Translations under genes and position numbers: made by a program
The notes under the pieces: generated by a model
What the model saw: the letters and a program-made list of their open reading frames with translations, nothing else
Databases searched by the model: none
What the model was told of the DNA's origin: nothing
Shown here: piece after piece, positions 38,817 through 49,558 of the stretch
Position numbering within the stretch: position 1 is the stretch's first letter
Layout of the letters: each line of letters opens with the position of its first letter
NCBI GenBank assembly: GCA_039794565.1
Contig: JAUQVX010000009.1
Coordinates: forward strand, 1 to 64,000
Direction: 5' to 3'
Source: Gloeomargarita sp. SRBZ-1_bins_9
Lineage (GTDB): Bacteria > Cyanobacteriota > Cyanobacteriia > Gloeomargaritales > Gloeomargaritaceae
DNA: 64,000 bases

Positions 38817-38888
38817 CCATTCCTCACACCGAGCTATGTCCGACTAGTATATCAGTATCGGCAAAGAAGATAGGCCCCGTTATCCTAC

Positions 38889-38922
38889 AAAAAAAAACCA
38901 TCAGCCAAACCATGACTGACGG
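38889..38922 (-). terminator. Strong terminator of map-crr6
   Basis: On the minus strand a 9-bp stem (CCGTCAGTC with GGCTGATGG, two G-U pairs) and 7-nt loop are followed by nine T's. It lies 74 nt after the CRR6 stop and separates it from the serine hydrolase gene. Confidence 0.92.
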
Positions 38923-38995
38923 GCTTACCTGTCCTCAAGGATCATCGGAACGAATTCCAGTATAGCACGAACGGCCCTCTGGTGGGTGAGGCCGA

Positions 38996-39478
38996 TCACA
39001 TATCCTGGGTAGCCGCCGCCAGGAGACGAAACAGTTCCGGGTCGAGCTGGTACCCCAGCACTGCCGCCATCTGGGTCAATTTCCCCTCCCAGGCCCAGCC
39101 CCGCTGCCGCAGCCAGCGATACAGGTAAAACACCCGCCCCATGAGGAAGATATCCAGCGCCTCCGGGTTGAATTGAATTCCCTCCCGGGGACTGAACTGG
39201 TGCGGTACCAGCATGGCTACATAGCGGGCCAACTCCTGCTGCCAGTCTAAAAACAACGGCAACCAGGGGTAATGGGTATCTAGCCAGAGGAACCACAGGC
39301 GCACCTCCGGCACCTCCGAGAGTTCCCGGGGGTCGGTGGGGTCGCGGGGGAAATCAATGGCAAACTGCACCTGCAAGTCCGGCGATGGCAGTTGCTCCAG
39401 CGGCAGCACCCGTTGCACTGGTCGCAAATCCAGGCGTTCGATCACCGGTCGCGACACCGCAATGGTCACCAACCCCAT
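38996..39478 (-). CDS. crr6: CRR6-family NdhI maturation factor
   Basis: 160 residues of the CRR6 family. The plant CRR6 is needed to assemble the NdhI Fe-S subunit into the NDH-1 complex that drives cyclic electron flow. Landmarks: VQFAIDFPRDPTDPRELSE followed by VPEVRLWFLWLDTHYPWLP, LARYVAMLVPHQFSPREGI and FNPEALDIFLM. Length and pattern match cyanobacterial members. It starts 4 nt after the map stop codon and is the last gene before the terminator. Confidence 0.9.
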   Translation of the reverse strand: MGLVTIAVSRPVIERLDLRPVQRVLPLEQLPSPDLQVQFAIDFPRDPTDPRELSEVPEVRLWFLWLDTHYPWLPLFLDWQQELARYVAMLVPHQFSPREGIQFNPEALDIFLMGRVFYLYRWLRQRGWAWEGKLTQMAAVLGYQLDPELFRLLAAATQDM

Positions 39479-39482
39479 TGCT

Positions 39483-42076
<2,594 letters not shown>

Positions 42077-42108
42077 GCTCAGGAGCTAGGATAGTCCTTT
42101 GGGACGGT

Positions 42109-42180
42109 GGGTGACTGGCGCAACGGTAGCGCAACGGACTCTTAATCCGCTGGTTCAGGGTTCGAATCCCTGGTCACCCA
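42109..42180 (+). tRNA. tRNA-Lys (CUU)
   Basis: A 72-nt gene, acceptor GGGTGAC paired with GTCACCC and discriminator A. The anticodon stem CGGA/TCCG encloses the loop CTCTTAA, giving anticodon CUU. T-arm GGTTCGAATCC intact. No encoded CCA. Confidence 0.94.
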
Positions 42181-42673
42181 TCAGCAATGGGGGCGGTAGG
42201 GTCAGGTATGGACTACGACCCAGGACCCAACGCTCCACCACCAGGCTAGAGCCAAATGTAAACTTGTGTTTGCCAGTCAGGGGGAGAGTACTGCCAGCAG
42301 ACCATAGTTATGAATTACTATCAGCCCTTGCTCATGGGGTGCCTACGCTTCACGACAATCCGCGCATTGGCATTCTAACTATGCACTGGAATTGGTGATG
42401 GGTGGGGGCAAATTCTTCTGACACCCTCGACTACCGCTTGAGGAAATACCAACCGTTTACAAACTAGCCGGTAAGGGTCTACGGATGGACACCTACCAAG
42501 TGCAACTGGGAATTCCCAGAATCCTGCCTATCAAGGCTAGTTCAACTTGGAAAGCGCGTCTAGCTACTTTACTATCCAGGGTCACTTGGAAGCAGAAGCA
42601 TTTGGTGCCGTAAGGCCCATCACCCAGATGCTTGCTCTACCATAGGAACAACGGTCTGTTGCAGGAGTGACTT
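42181..42673. other. Gene-free stretch after tRNA-Lys
   Basis: About 490 nt with no gene I can recognise on either strand. Short open pieces (for example a frame reading YELLSALAHGVPTLHDNPRIG near 42310-42370) could be a remnant, but I cannot name a family. There is a ribosome site (AGGAG) only at the far end for the M20 gene. The stretch is less GC-rich than its surroundings by eye. Confidence 0.4.
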
Positions 42674-43861
42674 GTGGTTTCCCTGGCCGGTATTCGCCCG
42701 GAGATTCAAGCTCTGCAACCACGGTTGGTAGAGTGGCGGCGGGCGTTTCACCGACGACCGGAACTGGGTTTTCGGGAAATCGAAACGGCGGCGCGGGTTA
42801 CGCGACTGCTGCGCCAGTGGGGCTACCAACCCCAAAGCGGGATTGCCCAAACAGGGGTCGTGGCGGTTTTGCCAGGGGGACGACCGGGACCGGTACTGGC
42901 CCTGCGGGCAGATATGGATGCCCTGCCGATTCAGGAACTCAACGAGGTCCCCTATCGCTCGGAAATTGATGGGGTGATGCACGCCTGCGGCCACGACGGG
43001 CACACGGCTATCCTGCTGGGGGTGGCGCATTACCTGGCCCAACATCAGCACGACTGGCAGGGAACGGTGAAGTTGATTTTTCAACCGGCGGAAGAAGGGC
43101 CGGGGGGCGCTAAACCCATGATCGAGGCGGGGGTGCTGGATCATCCCCGGGTGGAAGCCATCTTTGGCCTGCACTTGTGGAATGATTTGCCGGCTGGGAC
43201 GGTGGGGGTGCGCGCTGGTCCCCTGATGGCGGCGTCGGATTTTTTCCGGTGCCGGATTCAAGGACGAGGGGGCCATGGGGCCAAACCGGAACAGACGATT
43301 GATGCGCTGGTGATTGGGGCGCAGATTGTGGTAGCTTTGCAAACGGTGGTGGCGCGCCAAGTCAGTCCTCTGGAACCGGCGGTGGTCACGGTGGGGGAGT
43401 TTCATGCGGGTTCGGCGCGGAATGTGATTGCCGACCAGGCTTATTTCGGTGGTACGGTGCGCTATTTCCACCCGGATTTGGCGCCGGTGTTGCCCCAGAA
43501 GTTGGAGGCGATAGTGGCGGGGATTTGCCATGCTTATGGTGCGCGCTACGAGTGGAGCTATGAGTATCTTTATCCGCCTTTGGTCAATGACCCGGCAATG
43601 GCAGAATTAGTGCGCTCGGTGGCCCAGCAGGTGGTAGAACCGGACCTGGGGGTGGTGCCGAATTGTCAAACCCTGGGGGGCGAAGATATGGCTTTTTTCC
43701 TGCAGGAGGTGCCGGGGTGCTATTTCTTTTTGGGGTCGGCTAATCCTGCTAAAGGACTGGACTTTCCCCACCACCATCCCCGCTTTGACTTTGATGAAAC
43801 GGTGCTCAGTTTGGGCGTAGAATTGTTAGTGCGTTGCCTGGAGCAGTACCCCGGACGATGA
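42674..43861 (+). CDS. M20-family amidohydrolase
   Basis: 395 residues, a zinc amidohydrolase of the IAA-amino acid hydrolase/HipO/AbgB-like branch. RRAFHRRPELGFRE, LALRADMDALPI, HACGHDGHTAILLG, IFQPAEEGPGGA, FGLHLWNDLPAGT, FHAGSARNVIADQAYFGGTVR and GGEDMAFFLQEVPGCYFFLG are all conserved. GTG start at 42674 with AGGAG at 42663-42667; the stop overlaps the next ATG (ATGA). Exact substrate (N-acyl amino acid) unknown. Confidence 0.9.
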   Translation: MVSLAGIRPEIQALQPRLVEWRRAFHRRPELGFREIETAARVTRLLRQWGYQPQSGIAQTGVVAVLPGGRPGPVLALRADMDALPIQELNEVPYRSEIDGVMHACGHDGHTAILLGVAHYLAQHQHDWQGTVKLIFQPAEEGPGGAKPMIEAGVLDHPRVEAIFGLHLWNDLPAGTVGVRAGPLMAASDFFRCRIQGRGGHGAKPEQTIDALVIGAQIVVALQTVVARQVSPLEPAVVTVGEFHAGSARNVIADQAYFGGTVRYFHPDLAPVLPQKLEAIVAGICHAYGARYEWSYEYLYPPLVNDPAMAELVRSVAQQVVEPDLGVVPNCQTLGGEDMAFFLQEVPGCYFFLGSANPAKGLDFPHHHPRFDFDETVLSLGVELLVRCLEQYPGR

Positions 43862-44445
43862 AACTGGCTAAAAGTACGCTGCTGATTCTGGCACTGGCGC
43901 TGGGATTGGGGACTGGTGTGGCCCTGTGGGAGGGGGTCTTCAAGCCGCAACGTCAACAGGAGGCTACCCGCCGGGCGCGTTTGTTTAATTTCACGGAAAA
44001 GGACGCCACGGCCATCACCATCCGCCAGCCGAACCAAACGCTGCAGTTTGAACGGGTGAAGGCGGGGGAGTGGCGGATGCGGCAACCGGAGAGTAAACCG
44101 GCTAATGAGGCGCCGATTGCCTTTTTACTCAGCCAAATGACGACGGCCCAACGGGTGCAGGACCAGGACATCACCATTGCGGCCAAGGAGAAAGGGAAAT
44201 TCGGCCTGGATAAACCCCTGGCGACGATTGAGGTGACGTTGGCCAATGGCAACCGGCATCGGCTGGTCCTGGGGAATGCGGATTTTACCGGGGTGGCTCT
44301 CTATGCCCTGATTGACCCACCGGTGGAGGGGGAGACGTTGCGGGTGGCACTGGTGCCCGTGGATTTGCGTAATGCGGTGGACCGGAATTTGTCCGAATGG
44401 CAGGCGGCACCCCCCAAGGAAGCTAAACCCAGCTCGCAACCGTGA
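43858..44445 (+). CDS. DUF4340 family membrane-anchored protein
   Basis: 195 residues: MKLAKSTLLILALALGLG, a membrane anchor, then a DUF4340 region with LFNFTEKDATAITIRQPNQ, WRMRQPESKPANEAPIAFLL, KFGLDKPLATIEVTLANG, HRLVLGNADFTGVALYALI and VDRNLSEWQ. The family is widespread in cyanobacteria and linked loosely to gliding/pilus or ABC genes elsewhere; function unknown. Overlaps by 4 nt at both ends with its neighbours, so M20-DUF4340-cobK form one translational unit. Confidence 0.83.
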   Translation: MKLAKSTLLILALALGLGTGVALWEGVFKPQRQQEATRRARLFNFTEKDATAITIRQPNQTLQFERVKAGEWRMRQPESKPANEAPIAFLLSQMTTAQRVQDQDITIAAKEKGKFGLDKPLATIEVTLANGNRHRLVLGNADFTGVALYALIDPPVEGETLRVALVPVDLRNAVDRNLSEWQAAPPKEAKPSSQP

Positions 44446-45311
44446 CGTTGTGGCTCATCGGTGGGACGCGGGAAAGTGCTGAGCTGGCCGCACGGTTGGG
44501 GACGGATGTTCCCTGTGTGATTACGGTGGCCAGCGAACGGGCCAGGCGACTCTACAACTGTCTTGCGGCACCGGTGGTGGTGGGGCGTCTCACGCCGGAG
44601 CAGCTGGACGCTTTTGTGCGAGCCTACCAGGTCACCCACATTCTGGATATGTCCCATCCCCACGCGGTTCAGATTTCCCAACTGGCGATAACCTGCGCCG
44701 AACGGTATCGTTTGCCCTACTTGCGCTACGAACGTCCCCAGATACACAACCCGTCGCCCTCCTGTTTCTACTGGCAGGAGGTGGAGGAGTTGTTTACGCG
44801 CTATCCCCTGGGTCGGGAGCGGATTCTGGTCACGGTGGGGTATCGGCAATTGCCCCGTCTGCGGCCCTATTGGGGCGAACATACCTGGTTTGTGCGGATT
44901 CTGCCGGACCCCGTGGCCCTGAATACGGCTTTGACGGTGGGATTTGCGCCGGAAAACATCGTGGCTATCTGGCCGCCGGTGAGTTATGCCCTGGAACGGG
45001 CGCTGTGGCAACAGTGGCGCATTACCCAGGTGATTGCGAAAGCGTCGGGGGTGCCGGGGGGGGAAGACGTAAAACAGACTTTGGCCCAAGAGTTGGGGGT
45101 GGTGTTGCACCTGCTGCACCGTCCGGCTATCGCTTATCCCCGGCAGACGGCTGATTTACAGGTGGCGCTGACGTTCGCTCAGCAAGGGCAGCTTCCACCA
45201 GCGCCTGGACCACCGTCTGCAACTGCTGGGCCAACCACCCTGGGCGACGGCGATGAAACAGCTCAGCCAAGCGCTGGTAATACCACAGGGTGCCCGTTTT
45301 ACCGCCGCTAA
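44442..45311 (+). CDS. cobK: Precorrin-6A/cobalt-precorrin-6A reductase
   Basis: Reduces the corrin macrocycle in cobalamin synthesis (CobK/CbiJ). 289 residues: LIGGTRESAELAARL at the NADPH site, LDMSHPHAVQISQLAITCAE, YLRYERPQ, LVTVGYRQLP and VIAKASGVPGGEDVKQTLAQELGV. The core ends around LQVALTFAQQGQ; the last 55 or so residues (PPAPGPPSATAGPTTLG and on) are antisense to the HD-domain gene and look like extension caused by a lost stop. Only cobalamin enzyme in the window. Confidence 0.87.
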   Translation: MTLWLIGGTRESAELAARLGTDVPCVITVASERARRLYNCLAAPVVVGRLTPEQLDAFVRAYQVTHILDMSHPHAVQISQLAITCAERYRLPYLRYERPQIHNPSPSCFYWQEVEELFTRYPLGRERILVTVGYRQLPRLRPYWGEHTWFVRILPDPVALNTALTVGFAPENIVAIWPPVSYALERALWQQWRITQVIAKASGVPGGEDVKQTLAQELGVVLHLLHRPAIAYPRQTADLQVALTFAQQGQLPPAPGPPSATAGPTTLGDGDETAQPSAGNTTGCPFYRR

Positions 45312-45765
45312 AGCGCTCCCATAGTTGCTCCCCTCGCTGTTGGTAGTCGCGCCAGATGGCCTGGGCATTGTGCAGTTTGTCGGCATTGGCGACGAGCAAA
45401 ACGTCTGCATCAACCTGCTCTAGGTGCTGCAAATAGTGCTCTTTGCGGGTCCGCCAGTCGCGGGTTTCTTGGTGTTCCCGGTCGGTACAGCCCTCAACAA
45501 TGCGCAGGACGCGCTCGCCAAAGCGAGTAGCAATGTCGGCGGTGATTTGGTCCCGGGTGTAGGGACTATAGCGGGGGCCGTCTTCTAAGCTGTCGTGTAA
45601 CAGCGCAGCAATGGCTTGGTCCTCATCGCCGCCGTTTTCCAGCACCAGGGCACTCACCGCCAACAGATGGCTGAGGTAGGGAATAGCTGTGCCCTTGCGC
45701 ACCTGGGATTGGTGTAGTTGGTGGGCGTAGGCTAAGGCTTGGGCAAAACGTTCGCTCAACATCAT
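45127..45765 (-). CDS. HD-domain hydrolase, small alarmone hydrolase-like
   Basis: 212 residues with the HD pattern of SpoT/Mesh1-type ppGpp hydrolases: HQSQVRKGTAIPYLSHLLAV, then AALLHDSLEDG (His-Asp metal ligands and Glu-Asp catalytic pair) and NADKLHNAQAIW with the last metal Asp. No synthetase domain. Start at 45765 (ATG ATG); codons upstream look unrelated. The tail LVEAALAERTSAPPVNQPSAGDKR runs 185 nt into the convergent cobK gene. Activity on (p)ppGpp is inference. Confidence 0.82.
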   Translation of the reverse strand: MMLSERFAQALAYAHQLHQSQVRKGTAIPYLSHLLAVSALVLENGGDEDQAIAALLHDSLEDGPRYSPYTRDQITADIATRFGERVLRIVEGCTDREHQETRDWRTRKEHYLQHLEQVDADVLLVANADKLHNAQAIWRDYQQRGEQLWERFSGGKTGTLWYYQRLAELFHRRRPGWLAQQLQTVVQALVEAALAERTSAPPVNQPSAGDKR

Positions 45766-45985
45766 GACATCAGTCCGCGATGGCCGGTGTTTGTTTGGCT
45801 GGCAAAGGCACCACCTGGTCCCCGGCGGCCCACAGCTTGCGCAGGTCCCGGAAGACACAGCGGGTTTTCAATGGGGGGGCAAAGACAACCGCCGCTGCTG
45901 CCAGATCATCGCTCCACCACCCAACCGTGCAAGCCATGACAAGGTTTACTCGGGAACCCAATCTTAAATATTTTATTTATGGATT

Positions 45986-46162
45986 TATGGCTTTGGTTCC
46001 ACCTACGAACAGTTATTCCCCGGCAGCCAGCCCCATACCGCCGAAACCCTGGCGACCGCCACCCAATATGTCCAGCAACTGAAGGCCAACCTGGGGGGCA
46101 CCAAAATCTATCCGGTTTGGGAGCAGACCATCCAACAGGTCAGCCATTGGAGCAGGTCCTAA
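45986..46162 (+). pseudogene. Remnant of a VWA-domain protein
   Basis: In one frame YGFGSTYEQLFPGSQPHTAE and TLATATQYVQQLKANLGGTKIYPVWEQ resemble the von Willebrand A domain of cyanobacterial VIT/VWA proteins (F-G-S-T-Y...LF...YVQQLKADLGGTEI). The start and the rest of the gene are missing and the frame stops at 46162. The whole stretch from 45766 to 46430 has no intact gene; beyond this remnant I see only short open pieces (for example KLGWQRKRLETVVAAGCLNP near 46300-46360) that I cannot place. Confidence 0.6.
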
Positions 46163-46430
46163 AGCTGGCGCAGGGCCATCGCAGTCGGGTGCGTGATGCA
46201 GCAGTTTGCCCGCATCGCCGTACCCCACGCTGAACGGGTGCATCTCGATGGGGGTGGTTTGCCCGGGTGTTGCCCCCTCTATTCCACGACCAGCGGTGGA
46301 CCCTAAGTTGGGGTGGCAGCGTAAGCGCCTGGAAACAGTGGTGGCGGCAGGTTGTTTAAACCCCACCTACCACGGCGCAACCGTAGACTTCGACTTCGTG
46401 TTTCCAACAAATCCGATTACCCACCGGAAT

Positions 46431-46502
46431 TGGCAAGCCCCATTGGGGTAGAGCGCCTGCCTGACAAGCAGGATGTCGCTGGTTCGATTCCAGTATCGCC
46501 CA
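46431..46502 (+). tRNA. tRNA-Val (GAC), 5' acceptor damaged
   Basis: The 3' part is intact: anticodon stem CCTGC/GCAGG with loop CTGACAA (anticodon GAC), T-arm CTGGTTCGATTCCAG and acceptor ATCGCCC. A cyanobacterial tRNA-Val would begin GGGCGATTAGCTC, but here the 5' end is TTGGCAAGCCCC, which cannot pair with ATCGCCC. Either a small deletion or decay ruined the acceptor. Probably not functional; a copy elsewhere or tRNA-Val(UAC) would serve. Confidence 0.6.
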
Positions 46503-47120
46503 TTACCAATTAAAGTGACTGATAGCCCAGCGGGTTAATTCCGTGCGGTTATTCAGGCCTACCTTGCTCAAGATATTGCTCACATGGCTTTCCACAGTGC
46601 GCCGCGACACCTTCAATTCATCGGCCACCTGTTGATTGGTCAACCCCTGGGCCACCAGCCGCAACACGCGCCGCTCGGTAGGTGTGAGATAGACATCGGG
46701 TGACGCCTGGGTCAAGGACCCCCCCTGGGCCATCCACCCCAACCGCGCCAGGGAAGCCCGAATTTGGGCCAATAATTCCTCCGGTTCAAAGGGTTTGACC
46801 AAATAGACATCCCCCCCGGCGTTCAACCCCACAATCCGGTCGCTGACATCCCCTTTGGCCGACAGAAAAATCAAAGGAATCGAGCGCAGACGGGGATGTT
46901 GCCGTAGCCGTTGGACAAATTCATAACCGTCCATCACCGGCATCATCACATCGCAAATAATTAAATGGGGATGCACTTGCTCAAGCAGCTCCCACGCCTC
47001 CTGTCCGTTGGCCGCCGTCAAAACGGTGTACCCCCCCTCCATCTCCAGATATTCCTTGGTCAAAAACCGGAGCTGGTCATCGTCATCTATGAGGACAATA
47101 ATGGGTGTATCGGCCGTCAT
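46503..47120 (-). CDS. NarL/LuxR-type response regulator
   Basis: 205 residues. REC domain with LIDDDDQLRF, phospho-Asp in IICDVMMPVMDG, SAK and YLVKPFEPEE; LuxR helix-turn-helix with LTPTERRVLRLVAQGLTNQQVADELKVSRRTVESHV (in full at about 142-178). Resembles the Ycf29/TctD group of plastids and cyanobacteria. The stop abuts the 3' end of the tRNA-Val on the other strand. It lies downstream of rimO (103-nt gap). Sensor partner not adjacent. Confidence 0.87.
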   Translation of the reverse strand: MTADTPIIVLIDDDDQLRFLTKEYLEMEGGYTVLTAANGQEAWELLEQVHPHLIICDVMMPVMDGYEFVQRLRQHPRLRSIPLIFLSAKGDVSDRIVGLNAGGDVYLVKPFEPEELLAQIRASLARLGWMAQGGSLTQASPDVYLTPTERRVLRLVAQGLTNQQVADELKVSRRTVESHVSNILSKVGLNNRTELTRWAISHFNW

Positions 47121-47223
47121 TGTAAACTCCTAAATGCAAAACGGCGATCCCTAGTAAACGTAGTTTATCCCATCCCCACCAGCTTAGTGGTTAGTCAAAT
47201 ATCAGAAAGGTCCGGCGGTAGGG

Positions 47224-48540
47224 CTATGGTGGGACGGCGACTTCCCCGTAGAGGTCATAGACATCGGCTCGGGTGATTTTGACCGGGACAATGGTGCCCA
47301 GGCTGGCCGAGCCGGTCACATAAACCTGACCATCCACTTCCGGTGAAAAACGGGCAGCCCGCCCAATTTTGACCCCTGTTTCCGGGTTTTCCTGCTCCAG
47401 CAACACGTCCACCACCCGACCGATGTACTGCTGGTGCTTGGCCAGGGAAATGGGTTGCTGGCGCTGCATCAAGGCCCGCTGGCGACGACGTTTGGTCCGC
47501 TCCGGTACTTGATTGGGCAGGCGGGCTGCCGGCGTCCCCTCCTCCGGGGAAAACGTAAACACCCCCACATGATCGAACTGGTGATGTTCCACAAACCGGC
47601 ACAGGTGGGCAAAGTGTGCGGACGTTTCCCCAGGAAAACCCACGATAAACGTGGTACGAATCACGGCCTCCGGTAAGGTCTCCCGGATGGTTGCCAGCAA
47701 GCGGTCGTTCACCTCGGGCTGCCAGGGGCGGTTCATGGCCCGCAGGATGTCCGGGTGGGAGTGCTGCAGGGGCAGGTCAATGTAGGGCAACACGTTGGGC
47801 ACATCCCGAAACGCCCGCAAAACCTCCGGCGTCAGACCAGTGGGATAGCCGTAATGCACCCGAATCCAAGGAATGGGCACGTCCCCCAGAGCATACAGCA
47901 AGTCGGCTAGGCGGGGTCTGCCGTACAAATCCAGGCCGTAGTTGGTGGTGATTTGGGAAATCAGGATCAGCTCCTGCACCCCCTGGTCGGCCAACTCCCG
48001 CGCCTCAGCTACGATGGATTCAATAGAGCGGGAACGCTGGTCCCCCCGCAACCGGGGAATGATGCAAAAACTGCAGCGGTAGTCACACCCCTCCGCGATG
48101 CGCAAATAGGCCACCGGTGCACAGGTGGTGCGATAGCGGGGAACCGTTTCATCGGCCAGGTAGGTAGGTTTATCGCTCACTTGCAGAACCCGATCGCCCC
48201 GCTCGACTCGCTCAATTATCTGGGCAATGTGCTGATAATCGCCGGTCCCCACCACCGCCACCGCTTCAGGAATCACCTCCAGGAGTTCCGCCCGAAACTG
48301 CTGCGCCAAACAGCCAGTAATAATCACCTTCTTGTCCGCCTCGGCCAATTCCACCAATGTCCGTACCGATTCCCGGCGAGCCGCTTCGATAAAACTACAG
48401 GTGTTGACCACCACATAATCGGCCTGTGCAGGGTCGCTATCTACCCGGTATCCCGCCGCCGCCAGCAACCCCAGCATGTGTTCCGTGTCAATACGATTCT
48501 TTTCGCACCCCAGATGGGTAAAAGCAATTCGCGGCCGCAC
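47224..48540 (-). CDS. rimO: Ribosomal protein S12 methylthiotransferase RimO
   Basis: Radical SAM enzyme that methylthiolates an Asp of ribosomal protein S12. 438 residues: three N-terminal cluster Cys ([30 protein letters not shown]), the radical [30 protein letters not shown] and [10 protein letters not shown], which separate RimO from MiaB, and a C-terminal TRAM domain. Length is normal. Confidence 0.95.
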   Translation of the reverse strand: MRPRIAFTHLGCEKNRIDTEHMLGLLAAAGYRVDSDPAQADYVVVNTCSFIEAARRESVRTLVELAEADKKVIITGCLAQQFRAELLEVIPEAVAVVGTGDYQHIAQIIERVERGDRVLQVSDKPTYLADETVPRYRTTCAPVAYLRIAEGCDYRCSFCIIPRLRGDQRSRSIESIVAEARELADQGVQELILISQITTNYGLDLYGRPRLADLLYALGDVPIPWIRVHYGYPTGLTPEVLRAFRDVPNVLPYIDLPLQHSHPDILRAMNRPWQPEVNDRLLATIRETLPEAVIRTTFIVGFPGETSAHFAHLCRFVEHHQFDHVGVFTFSPEEGTPAARLPNQVPERTKRRRQRALMQRQQPISLAKHQQYIGRVVDVLLEQENPETGVKIGRAARFSPEVDGQVYVTGSASLGTIVPVKITRADVYDLYGEVAVPP

Positions 48541-48577
48541 CCCTGTTAGCTGGTCTCACTGCGTACCCCAGTATAGC

Positions 48578-48802
48578 TTAGGCCTCCGCCTGCCAGCACC
48601 GCTCTAGCCAAGCTGCCTGAGCTGCCCTTGTACTGGTCACCTGGCGCACCACACTCCACACCAACAGGGCCGCCTGGGGTGTATCCACCTCAATCTCTAA
48701 CGGTCCATAGGCCCCACAGCGACAAGGAACCCCCAACTCCTGCAACCGCCGATAAATGAGCCACCGCTGCGGCTCTATTCCCCCCTGCGCCGGCCTTTCC
48801 AT
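48578..48802 (-). CDS. Asr1405/Asl0597 family small protein
   Basis: 74 residues: PQRWLIYRRLQELGVPCRCG, PLEIEVDTPQAALLVWSVVRQ and AAWLERCW fit the small Asr1405/Asl0597 cyanobacterial family, which has no known function. I use the ATG at 48802, with CGGAGGG upstream, since a TTG at 48838 would lie inside the TATAAT promoter box. It precedes rimO on the same strand by 38 nt and may be co-transcribed. Confidence 0.78.
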   Translation of the reverse strand: MERPAQGGIEPQRWLIYRRLQELGVPCRCGAYGPLEIEVDTPQAALLVWSVVRQVTSTRAAQAAWLERCWQAEA

Positions 48803-48837
48803 ATACTGCCGCTGACCCTCCGCGTCCTTTGCTGACA

Positions 48838-48843
48838 ATTATA
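48838..48843 (-). promoter_or_regulatory. -10 box for the Asr1405-type gene and rimO
   Basis: TATAAT on the minus strand, with TTTTCA at 48861-48866 at 17 nt spacing as a weak -35. It rules out the TTG at 48838 as a start codon. Confidence 0.5.
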
Positions 48844-48979
48844 GTCAATAAGGAGATTTTTGAAAATAGATAGCAACAATTAATTGTCCGACTAAAGGGA
48901 TAACCCGGACGGGGGGTGGCTCGTTGCACCGTATCACTTTGGGTTACGATGGAGGTCGTAGTCGTGGGGCCTGGTATTT

Positions 48980-49558
48980 ATGGCGCAAGTAGCCATTGTT
49001 TACTTTTCTGGGATGGGGCATACGCACCTGATGGCCGAGGCCGTGGCTGCTGGTGCCCAGCAGGTACCCGGAACCACGGTGGAACTGTTGCGGATTACGG
49101 GGGAGCAGATTCACCAGGGGCGTTGGCAGGACGAAACCTACCTGGAGCGACTCCACCGAGCGGATGCCATTGTATTTGGCTCGCCGACCTATATGGGGGG
49201 GGTAGCTGCCCAATTCAAGGCGTTTTTAGATGCCACCAGTGGGATTTGGTTCCAACAGCGCTGGAAGGATAAGCTGGCGGGGGGATTCACCCATTCCAGT
49301 TCCCCCAGCGGCGATAAACAGGGCACGCTGCTGTACTTGGTCGTCCATGCGGCCCAGCACGGCATGGTCTGGGTGGGAGCAGCCGATTTACCCGACGCCA
49401 CAGGGGTCAATCGGTTAGGGTCATTTTTGGGGGTGATGGGGCAAAGTCCCATGCCGATGGATGGTCAACCCACCCTGGACCCCGGCGACCGGGAAACAGC
49501 CGTGCGTTATGGCCAGCGCATCGCTCAGTTGGCCCGGCGATGGACTAAGGCTGTGTAG
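48980..49558 (+). CDS. Flavodoxin-fold NAD(P)H:quinone oxidoreductase-like protein
   Basis: 192 residues of the WrbA/flavodoxin superfamily: VAIVYFSGMGHTHLMAEAV (phosphate loop), ADAIVFGSPTYMGGVAAQFKAFLDAT and a Ser-rich loop GGFTHSSSPSGDKQGTLLYL. The family binds FMN and reduces quinones. It is divergent from the Asr1405-type gene; a TTGCAC/TACGAT pair at 48924-48950 (15-nt spacing) could be its promoter. The stop overlaps a slipin remnant by 14 nt. Confidence 0.85.
   Translation: MAQVAIVYFSGMGHTHLMAEAVAAGAQQVPGTTVELLRITGEQIHQGRWQDETYLERLHRADAIVFGSPTYMGGVAAQFKAFLDATSGIWFQQRWKDKLAGGFTHSSSPSGDKQGTLLYLVVHAAQHGMVWVGAADLPDATGVNRLGSFLGVMGQSPMPMDGQPTLDPGDRETAVRYGQRIAQLARRWTKAV

Noticed and set aside
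38816-38830. Yfr1-like sequence (CCTCACAC)
   Set aside because: It is the complement of the ribosome site of the serine hydrolase gene, and the flanking hairpins of Yfr1 are absent.
42620-43531. 303-codon minus-strand frame opposite the M20 gene
   Set aside because: Arg/His/Pro-rich product typical of antisense shadow; the M20 motifs are on the plus strand.
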